A program made the translations under genes and the position numbers. Source: Fibrobacter sp. (GTDB taxonomy: Bacteria; Fibrobacterota; Chitinivibrionia; Chitinivibrionales; Chitinispirillaceae). From it: a stretch of 64,000 bases of DNA. Location of the stretch: NCBI GenBank assembly GCA_012523595.1, contig JAAYIG010000105.1, forward strand, positions 84,415 through 148,414. The letters run 5' to 3'. Positions 48,691 to 55,986 of this stretch are shown here, one piece after another; positions within the stretch are counted from its first letter, which is position 1, and each line of letters starts with the position of its first letter. The notes under the pieces are model-generated. The model saw only the letters and a list, made by a program, of their open reading frames with translations, was not told the DNA's origin and searched no databases.

Positions 48691-51600
48691 ATGATGAGAA
48701 CTGTGAAAATCTGCGCTCTGCTTTGCCTTCTGTTTATTCCCGCTATCGGAGAATATTTCGGACGAAACAAGGTTCAGTACGATGATTTTGATTTCAAGGT
48801 ATTAAACACCAATCAATTCAGGATCTACTTTTATCCATCGGAGGAGAGTGCTACCAAAGAAGCGGGGCGGATGCTGGAGCGATGGCATACCCGGTTTAAG
48901 ATGATCTTTGACAGGACCCTTCCCAAAAGGCAGCCGGTATTAATCTATGCCAATCATGCCGATTTTCAGCAGACAAACGCTATCAGCGGTCTTATCCCAG
49001 AGGGGACCGGAGGAGTGACCGAAGGCTTAATGAACCGCATAATTCTTCCTCTTACCGGAATCGGCTCCGAAAACAACCATGTTCTGGGCCATGAGTTAGC
49101 CCATGTCTTTCATTACAATATCATAAAGGAGAGTCCTGCGGGGATAGGAGGCGCGCAGCAGATCCCTTTGTGGTTTATCGAGGGGATGTCGGAGTATCTG
49201 TCGATCGGATCATACTCCCCGTTGACAGCAATGTGGATGAGGGATGCTGTGCTGTCCAACGATATTCCATCATTTTCTCAGATCAGCAGAAACACAGAGT
49301 ATTTCCCCTACCGTTACGGGCATGCAATCTGGGCCTATATCGGAGGAACTTATGGTGATCACGTGATAAGCCCTCTCTTTCATTCCACACTTAAGCAGGG
49401 ATGGTACCCGGGGTTTAAAAGTGTTCTTGGAATAAGCATAGATTCAGTTTCCGCAGGATGGCAAAGGGCAATCAGGGAAAAGTTCTCATCGGATACTGCC
49501 GGTCGAACTCTGCCCTCCAGAACAGGGACTCCTGTTATAAAAGAAGGCAGCACCAATCTATCGCCTGTAATAAGTCCTGACGGGCGCTATATTGCTTTTC
49601 TATCCACAAAGGATCTCTTCTCGATAGATCTTTATCTTGCAGATGTAAGTACTGGAAAAATCATAAAGAGGCTTGTGAGTGCGGAGACCGATCAGCATTT
49701 TGATGCTCTGCGATTTATGTCATCGTCGGGCACCTGGTCTCCCGACGGGGAGCAGTTTGCATTTATAGTATTCAAGGACGGGGACAATGCGATTGCGATT
49801 CTGGATATAAAAACCAGGAAAGTAACCCGCACATTCAAACTCAAAGATGTGGATGAAATAGCACATATCGCCTGGTCACCCGATGGGAAAAAGCTTGCAA
49901 TTTCCGGAACATCGGGAGCGATAAGTGATCTTTACACCTACGATCTTGAGACATCCACGCTGCACCGTTTAACAAACGACAAGTTCGCTGAACTGCAGCC
50001 GTCATGGTCGCCAGATGGCAAATGGATTGTTTTCGCGACTGACAGGGGTTATCCCACAAATCTAGATTCTCTCAAATTCTCCCCCTTAAAAATCGGTATC
50101 ATAAATATCGAAGGATGCTGCATAAGAGTGATAAGAATGGCTGAGTGGGTAAAGCATATAAACCCGCAGTATTCGCCCGATGGGAACAGTATTTATTTTG
50201 TAGCGGACCCTGATGGATTCAGTGATATTTACCGGTACTCCCTTGAGACAAACCGGTTCTTCAGAGTAACTAATACTGCTACAGGTATAAGTGGTCTTAC
50301 AGAGCTCTCCCCTGCTATCTCTGTAGCGATGAAAAGCGGAAAAACAGTATTCAGTATTTACGACAAAAAAGGTTATAAGATCCACAGTCTTGATTCCACA
50401 CAGACAGAAGGGGAACCGTTTACACCAGACAAACAGGACTATTTAAAAACTGTCAAACTGCCTCCGATGAAATCTGAAAACTCCATAGTTGATGATTACC
50501 TGGGGAAGAGTTCTGAGGGGTTAGTTGAGGAGAACCGTTTCTCCATAAAAAACTATAATCCCAGACTGGGTTTACTCTATGTGGGTCAGCTTTATGCCGG
50601 ACTCTCTGCCGATCCTCTTGGAGTGGGAGTCGGTGGAGGAGTTTCATTTCTTTTCAGTGATATTTTAGGGGATCATCTTCTTGGTCTCGGTGCACAGATA
50701 AATGGAAGCCTGAGAGATTTTGGTGCTGAGGGTTTTTACCTTAACATGGACAGACGCCTTAACTGGGGGTTGGTTCTGAGCCGAATCCCTTATGCATCCA
50801 CATTTACAGAAGTTGAAAGAGATACTGCGACAGTTGACGGGGAGGTAAGAGATGTGCAGAAAGTCACCTTCACCGACGAGAGAATATTTGATAACCAGAT
50901 CGGTTTATTAGCCGCATACCCCCTTTCCTCCAACCGGCGCTTTGAGTTTCAGGGATCATACACCAGGATCTCATACGATTACCAGAGCGAGGAGATATAT
51001 GCCCTGTCCGGAAGAGTCGTCCGGCGCAATAACAGTTCACTCGATGAGCCCACATCACTTAACCTTTTCAGGGCTTCTGCAGCATACGTGGGTGACTTTT
51101 CCAATTTTGGTTTTACAGGTCCTGTCACCGGAAGAAGATACAGGTATGAACTTGAGCCTACATCGGGGTCACTCTCCTTTCTCACCGCCCTCGCCGATTA
51201 TCGTCAGTACTTCCTGATGAACCCATTTACACTTGCATTCCGCTTTTTCCATTACGGACGATATCTGAGAGATTCCGAGAGCGATCGTCTGTCACCTCTT
51301 TTCCTGGGATATGAAACCTGGGTGCGAGGGTACAGTTATTACTCCTACAATCTCCGTAACTGCTCATCATCTGACAATTATGCCGACTGCCCCGATTTTT
51401 CACGTCTTATCGGCTCGAGAGTGGGTGTTTTCAATGCGGAACTGAGACTTCCCCTTCTGGGAAATGAACAGTTCGGGCTTATTAACTTTCCATATCTTCC
51501 CATGGAGCTGGTCGCTTTTCTGGATGGAGGAGTGGCGTGGTCGAGGGGAGAAATCCCTGTGCCGAAATTGATTCATAATACCAGGGAGCGTGTGCCGGTT

Positions 51601-51729
51601 TTCAGTGCCGGAGCAGCGACACGAATCAATCTTTTTGGCCTGCTGGTGCTTCAGATCTACTACGCCTACCCTTTTCAACGCACAGACAGAGGCGGAAACT
51701 GGGGATTTCTTTTCGCTCCGGGATGGTAA
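48691..51729 (+). CDS. Secreted metallopeptidase-like / TolB-type propeller / outer-membrane barrel fusion
   Basis: A 1012-residue envelope protein. A signal peptide (residues 3-20, TVKICALLCLLFIPAIG) is followed by a gluzincin-like domain with GHELAHVFHYN (His134, Glu135, His138) and WFIEGMSEYLS (third ligand Glu164), as in the MA-like peptidases. A WD40-like PD40 propeller (about 275-560) has repeats such as VISPDGRYIAFLS, GTWSPDGEQFAF, IAWSPDGKKLAI and PSWSPDGKWIVFATDR. The C-terminal half (about 600-1012) is beta-rich like a BamA/surface-antigen barrel and ends in a short aromatic strand (GGNWGFLFAPGW). It may be a surface protease or assembly factor; the substrate is unknown. Confidence 0.85.
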   Translation: MMRTVKICALLCLLFIPAIGEYFGRNKVQYDDFDFKVLNTNQFRIYFYPSEESATKEAGRMLERWHTRFKMIFDRTLPKRQPVLIYANHADFQQTNAISGLIPEGTGGVTEGLMNRIILPLTGIGSENNHVLGHELAHVFHYNIIKESPAGIGGAQQIPLWFIEGMSEYLSIGSYSPLTAMWMRDAVLSNDIPSFSQISRNTEYFPYRYGHAIWAYIGGTYGDHVISPLFHSTLKQGWYPGFKSVLGISIDSVSAGWQRAIREKFSSDTAGRTLPSRTGTPVIKEGSTNLSPVISPDGRYIAFLSTKDLFSIDLYLADVSTGKIIKRLVSAETDQHFDALRFMSSSGTWSPDGEQFAFIVFKDGDNAIAILDIKTRKVTRTFKLKDVDEIAHIAWSPDGKKLAISGTSGAISDLYTYDLETSTLHRLTNDKFAELQPSWSPDGKWIVFATDRGYPTNLDSLKFSPLKIGIINIEGCCIRVIRMAEWVKHINPQYSPDGNSIYFVADPDGFSDIYRYSLETNRFFRVTNTATGISGLTELSPAISVAMKSGKTVFSIYDKKGYKIHSLDSTQTEGEPFTPDKQDYLKTVKLPPMKSENSIVDDYLGKSSEGLVEENRFSIKNYNPRLGLLYVGQLYAGLSADPLGVGVGGGVSFLFSDILGDHLLGLGAQINGSLRDFGAEGFYLNMDRRLNWGLVLSRIPYASTFTEVERDTATVDGEVRDVQKVTFTDERIFDNQIGLLAAYPLSSNRRFEFQGSYTRISYDYQSEEIYALSGRVVRRNNSSLDEPTSLNLFRASAAYVGDFSNFGFTGPVTGRRYRYELEPTSGSLSFLTALADYRQYFLMNPFTLAFRFFHYGRYLRDSESDRLSPLFLGYETWVRGYSYYSYNLRNCSSSDNYADCPDFSRLIGSRVGVFNAELRLPLLGNEQFGLINFPYLPMELVAFLDGGVAWSRGEIPVPKLIHNTRERVPVFSAGAATRINLFGLLVLQIYYAYPFQRTDRGGNWGFLFAPGW

Positions 51730-51841
51730 AAGCAGCTTTCCTCTCATGCTCCTCCGGCATAACCCCGTACAAAATGTATTTTTGCAAAAAAGGCGGACAT
51801 ATTAAGAGCCGTCTTTCTGTTTTATCGATCTGGAGGATATT

Positions 51842-52210
51842 TTGTACGAGATTACGTCCGAAGCACATTTTTCCGCTGCTCATAGGCTGCTCAATTATGA
51901 TGGGCCCTGTGAGAATCTTCATGGACATAACTGGCAGGTAAAAGCATCTGTCAAATGCTCCGAACTTGATTCTGCCGGAATAGGAATAGATTTCAAGGTA
52001 CTCAGAAACCATCTGAAGGAAATTGTCAAGCAGTTCGACCACAAGGATCTCAATGTTGTACTGAAACAGGAAAACCTCAATCCATCATCTGAAAACCTCG
52101 CCCGGTACATCTTTCAGAGACTTAAGGGAAAACTTGAGGGATCCGGCTGTATGGTTTCCCGCCTAGAGATCTGCGAAACACCGGGAAATTGCGCTGCGTA
52201 TTATGAGTGA
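51842..52210 (+). CDS. queD: 6-carboxy-5,6,7,8-tetrahydropterin synthase (QueD)
   Basis: Converts dihydroneopterin triphosphate to carboxytetrahydropterin in queuosine synthesis. The 122-residue protein has the zinc-binding histidines (EAHFSAAHRL; CENLHGHNW), FDHKDLNVV and the C-terminal [11 protein letters not shown] with the conserved Glu. The TTG start at 51842 is chosen because GGAGG lies 6 nt upstream and the protein then begins MYEITSEAHFSAAH as in homologues. It overlaps queE by 8 bp. Confidence 0.94.
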   Translation: MYEITSEAHFSAAHRLLNYDGPCENLHGHNWQVKASVKCSELDSAGIGIDFKVLRNHLKEIVKQFDHKDLNVVLKQENLNPSSENLARYIFQRLKGKLEGSGCMVSRLEICETPGNCAAYYE

Positions 52211-52844
52211 GCTGGTGGTATGTGAAATTTTCAAGAGTATTCAGGGAGAGTCATCCATTACTGGATATCCCTGCTCCTTTGTCCGCCTGGCAAGCTGCAA
52301 TCTCTCCTGCAACTGGTGTGATACAAGGTACGCGCTATCCGATGGTGTACCGATGAGCTCAGAGGAGATAATTGAATCTGTAAAGAAACACGGAACAAGG
52401 ATTGTTGAAATCACAGGAGGAGAGCCTCTGCTTCAGGAAGCAACTCCTCAACTCTGCAGGAGTTTTCTTGACTCAGGCTTCACTGTTCTTGTTGAAACTA
52501 ACGGAAGTCAGGATATTTCAGTACTTCCGGAGGGCTGCCGGAGGATCGTAGATGTCAAATGCCCTTCGAGCGGGGAGGCCGGTTCGTTTCTTGAGAGTAA
52601 TTTATCCTCTCTTACCGGTAATGATGAACTCAAGTATGTAATTTCCGATAAGCATGATTTCGACTGGGCTGTAGTGCATCTGACAAGCAGAAATCTTGCT
52701 GGCCGGCTAAGGATTATTTTTTCGCCCAATACGGGGTCACTCAGTCCCGCAGAGTTAGCATCGTGGATACTTGAAAGCGATGTTCCTGTGGTTCTGGGTC
52801 TTCAATTACACAAGATAATCTGGGGGGACAGAAGAGGTGTTTAA
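52203..52844 (+). CDS. queE: 7-carboxy-7-deazaguanine synthase (QueE)
   Basis: Radical-SAM enzyme forming the 7-deazaguanine ring. The 213-residue protein has [20 protein letters not shown], the [4Fe-4S] motif [13 protein letters not shown] (CxxxCxxC) at about 33-45, [20 protein letters not shown] and TNGSQDI. It overlaps queD and queC by 8 bp each, so the three are co-translated. Confidence 0.95.
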   Translation: MSELVVCEIFKSIQGESSITGYPCSFVRLASCNLSCNWCDTRYALSDGVPMSSEEIIESVKKHGTRIVEITGGEPLLQEATPQLCRSFLDSGFTVLVETNGSQDISVLPEGCRRIVDVKCPSSGEAGSFLESNLSSLTGNDELKYVISDKHDFDWAVVHLTSRNLAGRLRIIFSPNTGSLSPAELASWILESDVPVVLGLQLHKIIWGDRRGV

Positions 52845-53523
52845 AAAGGAGAGGGCTATAGTATTGTTAAGCGGCGGGATCGATTCCGCAACCTGCTGTG
52901 CTGCCGCAAAAGAGGAGGGTTTTGATATCCATGCCATGAGTTTCTCTTACGGGCAGCGTCATTGGATCGAGCTTGAATCCGCACGCAAAGTCGCATCATT
53001 TTTTGATGCAGTGGAGCATAAGATTGTAGAGATAGATCTCCGTGCTTTTGGAGGAAGTTCTCTGACAGATACTATCGATGTCCCGAAGGGACGTGCTATC
53101 AAAGAGGGGCAGATACCCAACACCTATGTGCCAGCGAGAAACACCATATTCCTGTCATTTGCGCTGGGATGGGCTGAGGTCACCGGATGCCGTAATATAT
53201 TTACAGGTGTAAACTCAGTTGACTACTCGGGATACCCCGATTGCCGTCCGGAATTTATCGAGGCTTTCCAGTGCATGGCAAATCTTGCTACCAGAGCTGG
53301 AGTTGAGGGAAAGATAATAAGGATACACACCCCACTGATAAATCTGACAAAAGCACAGATAATCAGGAAAGGCACTGATCTGGGAGTTGACTATTCGATA
53401 ACTCACAGTTGTTATGATCCGTACCCTGACGGGAGCGCGTGCGGGCTGTGTGATAGTTGTCAGATAAGGAAGAGCGGGTTTAAGGAGGCGGGGGTGGAGG
53501 ATCCGACGAGGTATGGAGGGTGA
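52837..53523 (+). CDS. queC: 7-cyano-7-deazaguanine synthase (QueC)
   Basis: ATP-dependent conversion of carboxy-deazaguanine to preQ0. The 228-residue protein has the PP-loop [80 protein letters not shown], and the zinc-binding [20 protein letters not shown] near the C terminus. The start is GTG at 52837. queF is absent here. An octamer array begins right after its stop codon. Confidence 0.95.
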   Translation: MFKKERAIVLLSGGIDSATCCAAAKEEGFDIHAMSFSYGQRHWIELESARKVASFFDAVEHKIVEIDLRAFGGSSLTDTIDVPKGRAIKEGQIPNTYVPARNTIFLSFALGWAEVTGCRNIFTGVNSVDYSGYPDCRPEFIEAFQCMANLATRAGVEGKIIRIHTPLINLTKAQIIRKGTDLGVDYSITHSCYDPYPDGSACGLCDSCQIRKSGFKEAGVEDPTRYGG

Positions 53524-53627
53524 GGGTACGAGGGTACGAGAGTACGACAGTACGACAACACGACAGTACGACGACACGACAACACGAGAGTACGACAACA
53601 CGACAACACGATAGCACGACAATAAGA
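53524..53627 (+). repeat. Octamer tandem array C after queC
   Basis: Twelve consecutive units of NN[AG][TC]ACGA (GGGTACGA twice, GAGTACGA, CAGTACGA, CAACACGA, CAGTACGA, CGACACGA, CAACACGA, GAGTACGA, CAACACGA twice, TAGCACGA), plus a degenerate thirteenth (CAATAAGA). It begins at the base after the queC stop codon. Base changes are confined mostly to the first four positions. Confidence 0.9.
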
Positions 53628-53741
53628 TTAGAGATAAAACAATAAAGCAATAAGACGAAAGAGCTATAGCACCCATCCGACCCGTCCATACCCGTCCATA
53701 TCTTCGAAATTAAGTATGAAAAGAGGCAGGAACATAAAGAA

Positions 53742-54224
53742 ATGACAACCGCTGAATTGGCAAAAGAGATTGGGGAGATTCTTAAGAGGAAAAACTGGAC
53801 ACTCGCGGTTGCGGAATCGTGTACCGGGGGGCTTTTGGGAGGAGCTATTACGGAGATTCCGGGGGCATCGGGTTATTTCATGGGTGGAGTGATAGCCTAT
53901 GACAACCAGGTGAAGGAATCTTTACTGGGTGTTCCTACGGATGTACTATCGGAATTCGGGGCAGTAAGCAGCCAGACAGTAACAGCGATGGCCAGAGGGG
54001 TTTGTAAACTGCTTAAAACTGAGTGTGCGATTTCCGTATCAGGTATAGCTGGTCCTGAGGGCGGCACAGAGGAAAAACCTGTTGGTCTGGTTTACACAGG
54101 CATAGCGGTATGTGATACCGTAAAGAGTTTTAAATACATTTTCAAGGGAGATCGTCAGGAAATAAGATATCAGACAGTCGAAACCGCCCTGAGTTGTTTT
54201 AAGGAGATGATTGAATCTTTCTGA
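53742..54224 (+). CDS. pncC: CinA C-terminal domain protein (nicotinamide-nucleotide amidase)
   Basis: Deamidates NMN to nicotinate mononucleotide in pyridine-nucleotide recycling. The 160-residue stand-alone domain has LAVAESCTGGLLGGAITEIP with the catalytic Ser/Thr region, YFMGGVIAYDNQVKESLLGV, and ISVSGIAGPEGGTEEKPVGL. The N-terminal MoCF-like domain of full CinA is absent, as in E. coli PncC. It is flanked by octamer arrays C and D of opposite orientation and converges on pgpA. Confidence 0.93.
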   Translation: MTTAELAKEIGEILKRKNWTLAVAESCTGGLLGGAITEIPGASGYFMGGVIAYDNQVKESLLGVPTDVLSEFGAVSSQTVTAMARGVCKLLKTECAISVSGIAGPEGGTEEKPVGLVYTGIAVCDTVKSFKYIFKGDRQEIRYQTVETALSCFKEMIESF

Positions 54225-54226
54225 TT

Positions 54227-54312
54227 TGTGTGAAGAAAAATTTCTCTTCGAAGACTCGTCAAAATGACAAAGGGAGTTTTATTTCCACCACAGGGCTCTT
54301 CTTCCCCACTCC
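54227..54312 (+). repeat. Dispersed E-type repeat, long copy 2
   Basis: GAAAAATTTCTCTTCG, then GACTCGTCAAAATGACAAAG, then GGAGTTTTATTTCCACCACA, an exact match to the copy at 48434 in its last part. An inverted octamer array follows, as at copy 1. Confidence 0.85.
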
Positions 54313-54338
54313 CCTCTTCCTATTATTCTGTAGTACAT

Positions 54339-54492
54339 TCGCGCACTCGTGTTGTCGTGTTTTCGTAATGTCGTTCTGTCGTATTCATGATGCAGGAAGT
54401 ATGGACGGTATGGACTGGATGGACTGGATACCCCGTCCCTTCTGTCGTGTTGTCGCTCTTTCGTACCCTCGTACTCTCGTACACTCGTCCTT
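54339..54492 (-). repeat. Octamer tandem array D (two blocks, inverted)
   Basis: Block D1 (54339-54386) has six TCGTNNNN units and block D2 (54445-54492) six more, including TCGTACCC, TCGTACTC and TCGTACAC as in array B. Between them lie TGGACTGGA-type 9-bp repeats (about 54400-54430). Read on the minus strand, D2 begins right at the pgpA stop codon. Confidence 0.87.
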
Positions 54493-55010
54493 TACAAATA
54501 CCCTTTCACCCAGCCATACACCGCCAATATTATCATCAATGACACATTGGCCAGCACCCCTGCGACCACATCATCCATGGTTACGCCCACGCCTTCTTCG
54601 AGTTCCTGCATCTGGTAGACGGGGAATGGCTTGACAATGTCGTAAAAACGGAAGAGCAGAAAGCCAAGAAGCAGGGTTTTCAGGGAGATCGGTATCATAA
54701 AGAAAGTAATAAGCTGCCCCGCTACTTCATCGATAATTATCTGTGAAGGATCGCTGCTGCCGAATACATCCTTGTCGCGTGAGGAGAGAAAGATGCTTAT
54801 CGCGGTGATAGCAATGAGAGCTACCCAGTGCAGGGCCAGTTTTTCCGGGCTCAGGAAATCGCCCCATCTCTGGTGAACATACCATACAAGGGCAGTAGCG
54901 ACCGCTGATCCGACCGTTCCAGGTATGTAAGGGATGTAGCCGAGAAAAAACAGGCTTGCTCCAGTTTTTCTTATCCAGTAAGTGAATGAGAAGGGTTTAT
55001 TCATTACCAT
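54492..55010 (-). CDS. pgpA: Phosphatidylglycerophosphatase A
   Basis: Inner-membrane phosphatase giving phosphatidylglycerol. The 172-residue protein has LGYIPYIPGTVGSAVATALV, SSDPSQIIIDEVAGQLITFF with the catalytic acidic cluster, GFLLFRFYDIVKPFPVYQMQ and GVGVTMDDVVAGVLANV. Four transmembrane helices. Its start overlaps the recR stop by 14 bp. Last gene of the dnaX-ybaB-recR-pgpA run. Confidence 0.95.
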   Translation of the reverse strand: MVMNKPFSFTYWIRKTGASLFFLGYIPYIPGTVGSAVATALVWYVHQRWGDFLSPEKLALHWVALIAITAISIFLSSRDKDVFGSSDPSQIIIDEVAGQLITFFMIPISLKTLLLGFLLFRFYDIVKPFPVYQMQELEEGVGVTMDDVVAGVLANVSLMIILAVYGWVKGYL

Positions 55011-55602
55011 AATGCATATCCGTCCGTTCGCATAAAGCCTGACTCAATGTGATCTGATCCACAAACTCAAGTTCCATCCCTGCCGGAAGTCCTCTGGCCA
55101 GACGAGTGACTCTGATTTTGTCATTACGGAATAATCTCGCCAGGTAAAGGGATGTCGCTTCAGCATCGGCGCTTCCCCCCAGCCCGAGAATTACCTCCCG
55201 TATCTGTTCGGGACCGATCCGGTTTCTAAGTTCCGCAATCCTCAGTTTATCGGCGGTAATACCATTTAGCGGAGAGAGTACCCCTCCTAAAACATGGTAA
55301 GTTCCCCTGTAGCGGCTCGACTTCTCAATCGCAAAGACATCAGCGGGTTTTTCCACTACGCAGACAAGAGAATGATCCCGTGATTGAGACAAGCATACCG
55401 GGCAGAGTTCATTTTCGCTGAAGTTGAAACATCGCCTGCAGTGCCTTAGTTTCCGCCTGGCAGCAATTATCGACTCAGCGATAGCAACAGCCTCCTGCTC
55501 CGGCCTCTCCATCAGATGTAAAGCAAGTCTCCAGGCACTCTTGCGTCCGATAGTAGGGAGGCTGCAGAGGGCTTCGACGAGATCTTCAAGAGGTTCTGTC
55601 AT
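54997..55602 (-). CDS. recR: Recombination mediator protein RecR
   Basis: Ring-forming loader of RecA at gaps with RecF/RecO. The 201-residue protein has the helix-hairpin-helix (ALCSLPTIGRKSAWRLALHL), the C4 zinc finger (CRRCFNFSENELCPVC), and the Toprim domain (LVCVVEKPADVFAIEKSSRY, YHVLGGVLSPLNGI, LGGSADAEATSLYLAR). It overlaps ybaB by 4 bp and pgpA by 14 bp. Confidence 0.97.
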   Translation of the reverse strand: MTEPLEDLVEALCSLPTIGRKSAWRLALHLMERPEQEAVAIAESIIAARRKLRHCRRCFNFSENELCPVCLSQSRDHSLVCVVEKPADVFAIEKSSRYRGTYHVLGGVLSPLNGITADKLRIAELRNRIGPEQIREVILGLGGSADAEATSLYLARLFRNDKIRVTRLARGLPAGMELEFVDQITLSQALCERTDMHYGNE

Positions 55603-55910
55603 AGGCCGGGAATATTGAGTCCGCTTGTTATAGAGCCCATCGTCGAATTTGATGCCTCCCTGATTTTTTCCTGCGCATTGGAGTGTGCTGCGACAATCAG
55701 ATCTTCCAGCATCTCTACCTCATCGGGGTCAACGACTTCAGGATTTATCTTGATGGAAACGAGTTCATTTGCTCCATTGAGAACGACTTTGACCATGCCG
55801 CCTCCGGCGGTGCCCTCAAACTCCTGTTTCTGCATCTCCTCCTGGGCTTTCATGACCTGTGCCTGTACTTTCTGGGCCTGCTTGAGCAATTTGTTGATAT
55901 TTTTTGACAT
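55599..55910 (-). CDS. ybaB: YbaB/EbfC-family nucleoid-associated protein
   Basis: Small DNA-binding dimer encoded between dnaX and recR in many bacteria. The 103-residue protein has an N-terminal coiled coil (NINKLLKQAQKVQAQVMKAQ), then FEGTAGGGMVKVVLNGANEL, SIKINPEVVDPDEVEMLEDL and IVAAHSNAQEKIREAS. The start overlaps nothing upstream (76 bp after dnaX); its stop overlaps recR. Confidence 0.95.
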   Translation of the reverse strand: MSKNINKLLKQAQKVQAQVMKAQEEMQKQEFEGTAGGGMVKVVLNGANELVSIKINPEVVDPDEVEMLEDLIVAAHSNAQEKIREASNSTMGSITSGLNIPGL

Positions 55911-55986
55911 TTACAAGCTCCTTATCCGACAATTCACTGGCTTACAAAAGTAAAGATCCTGCCCAGCCGGACAGAATCCTGATTTC

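Noticed and set aside
53215..53689. Minus-strand frames with repeated CRVVVLS peptides
   Set aside because: The peptides are translations of the octamer array; three octamers make an eight-residue repeat in any frame without stops.
54230..54634. 134-codon plus-strand frame after pncC
   Set aside because: It is made of the E repeat and octamer arrays, then runs antisense into pgpA.
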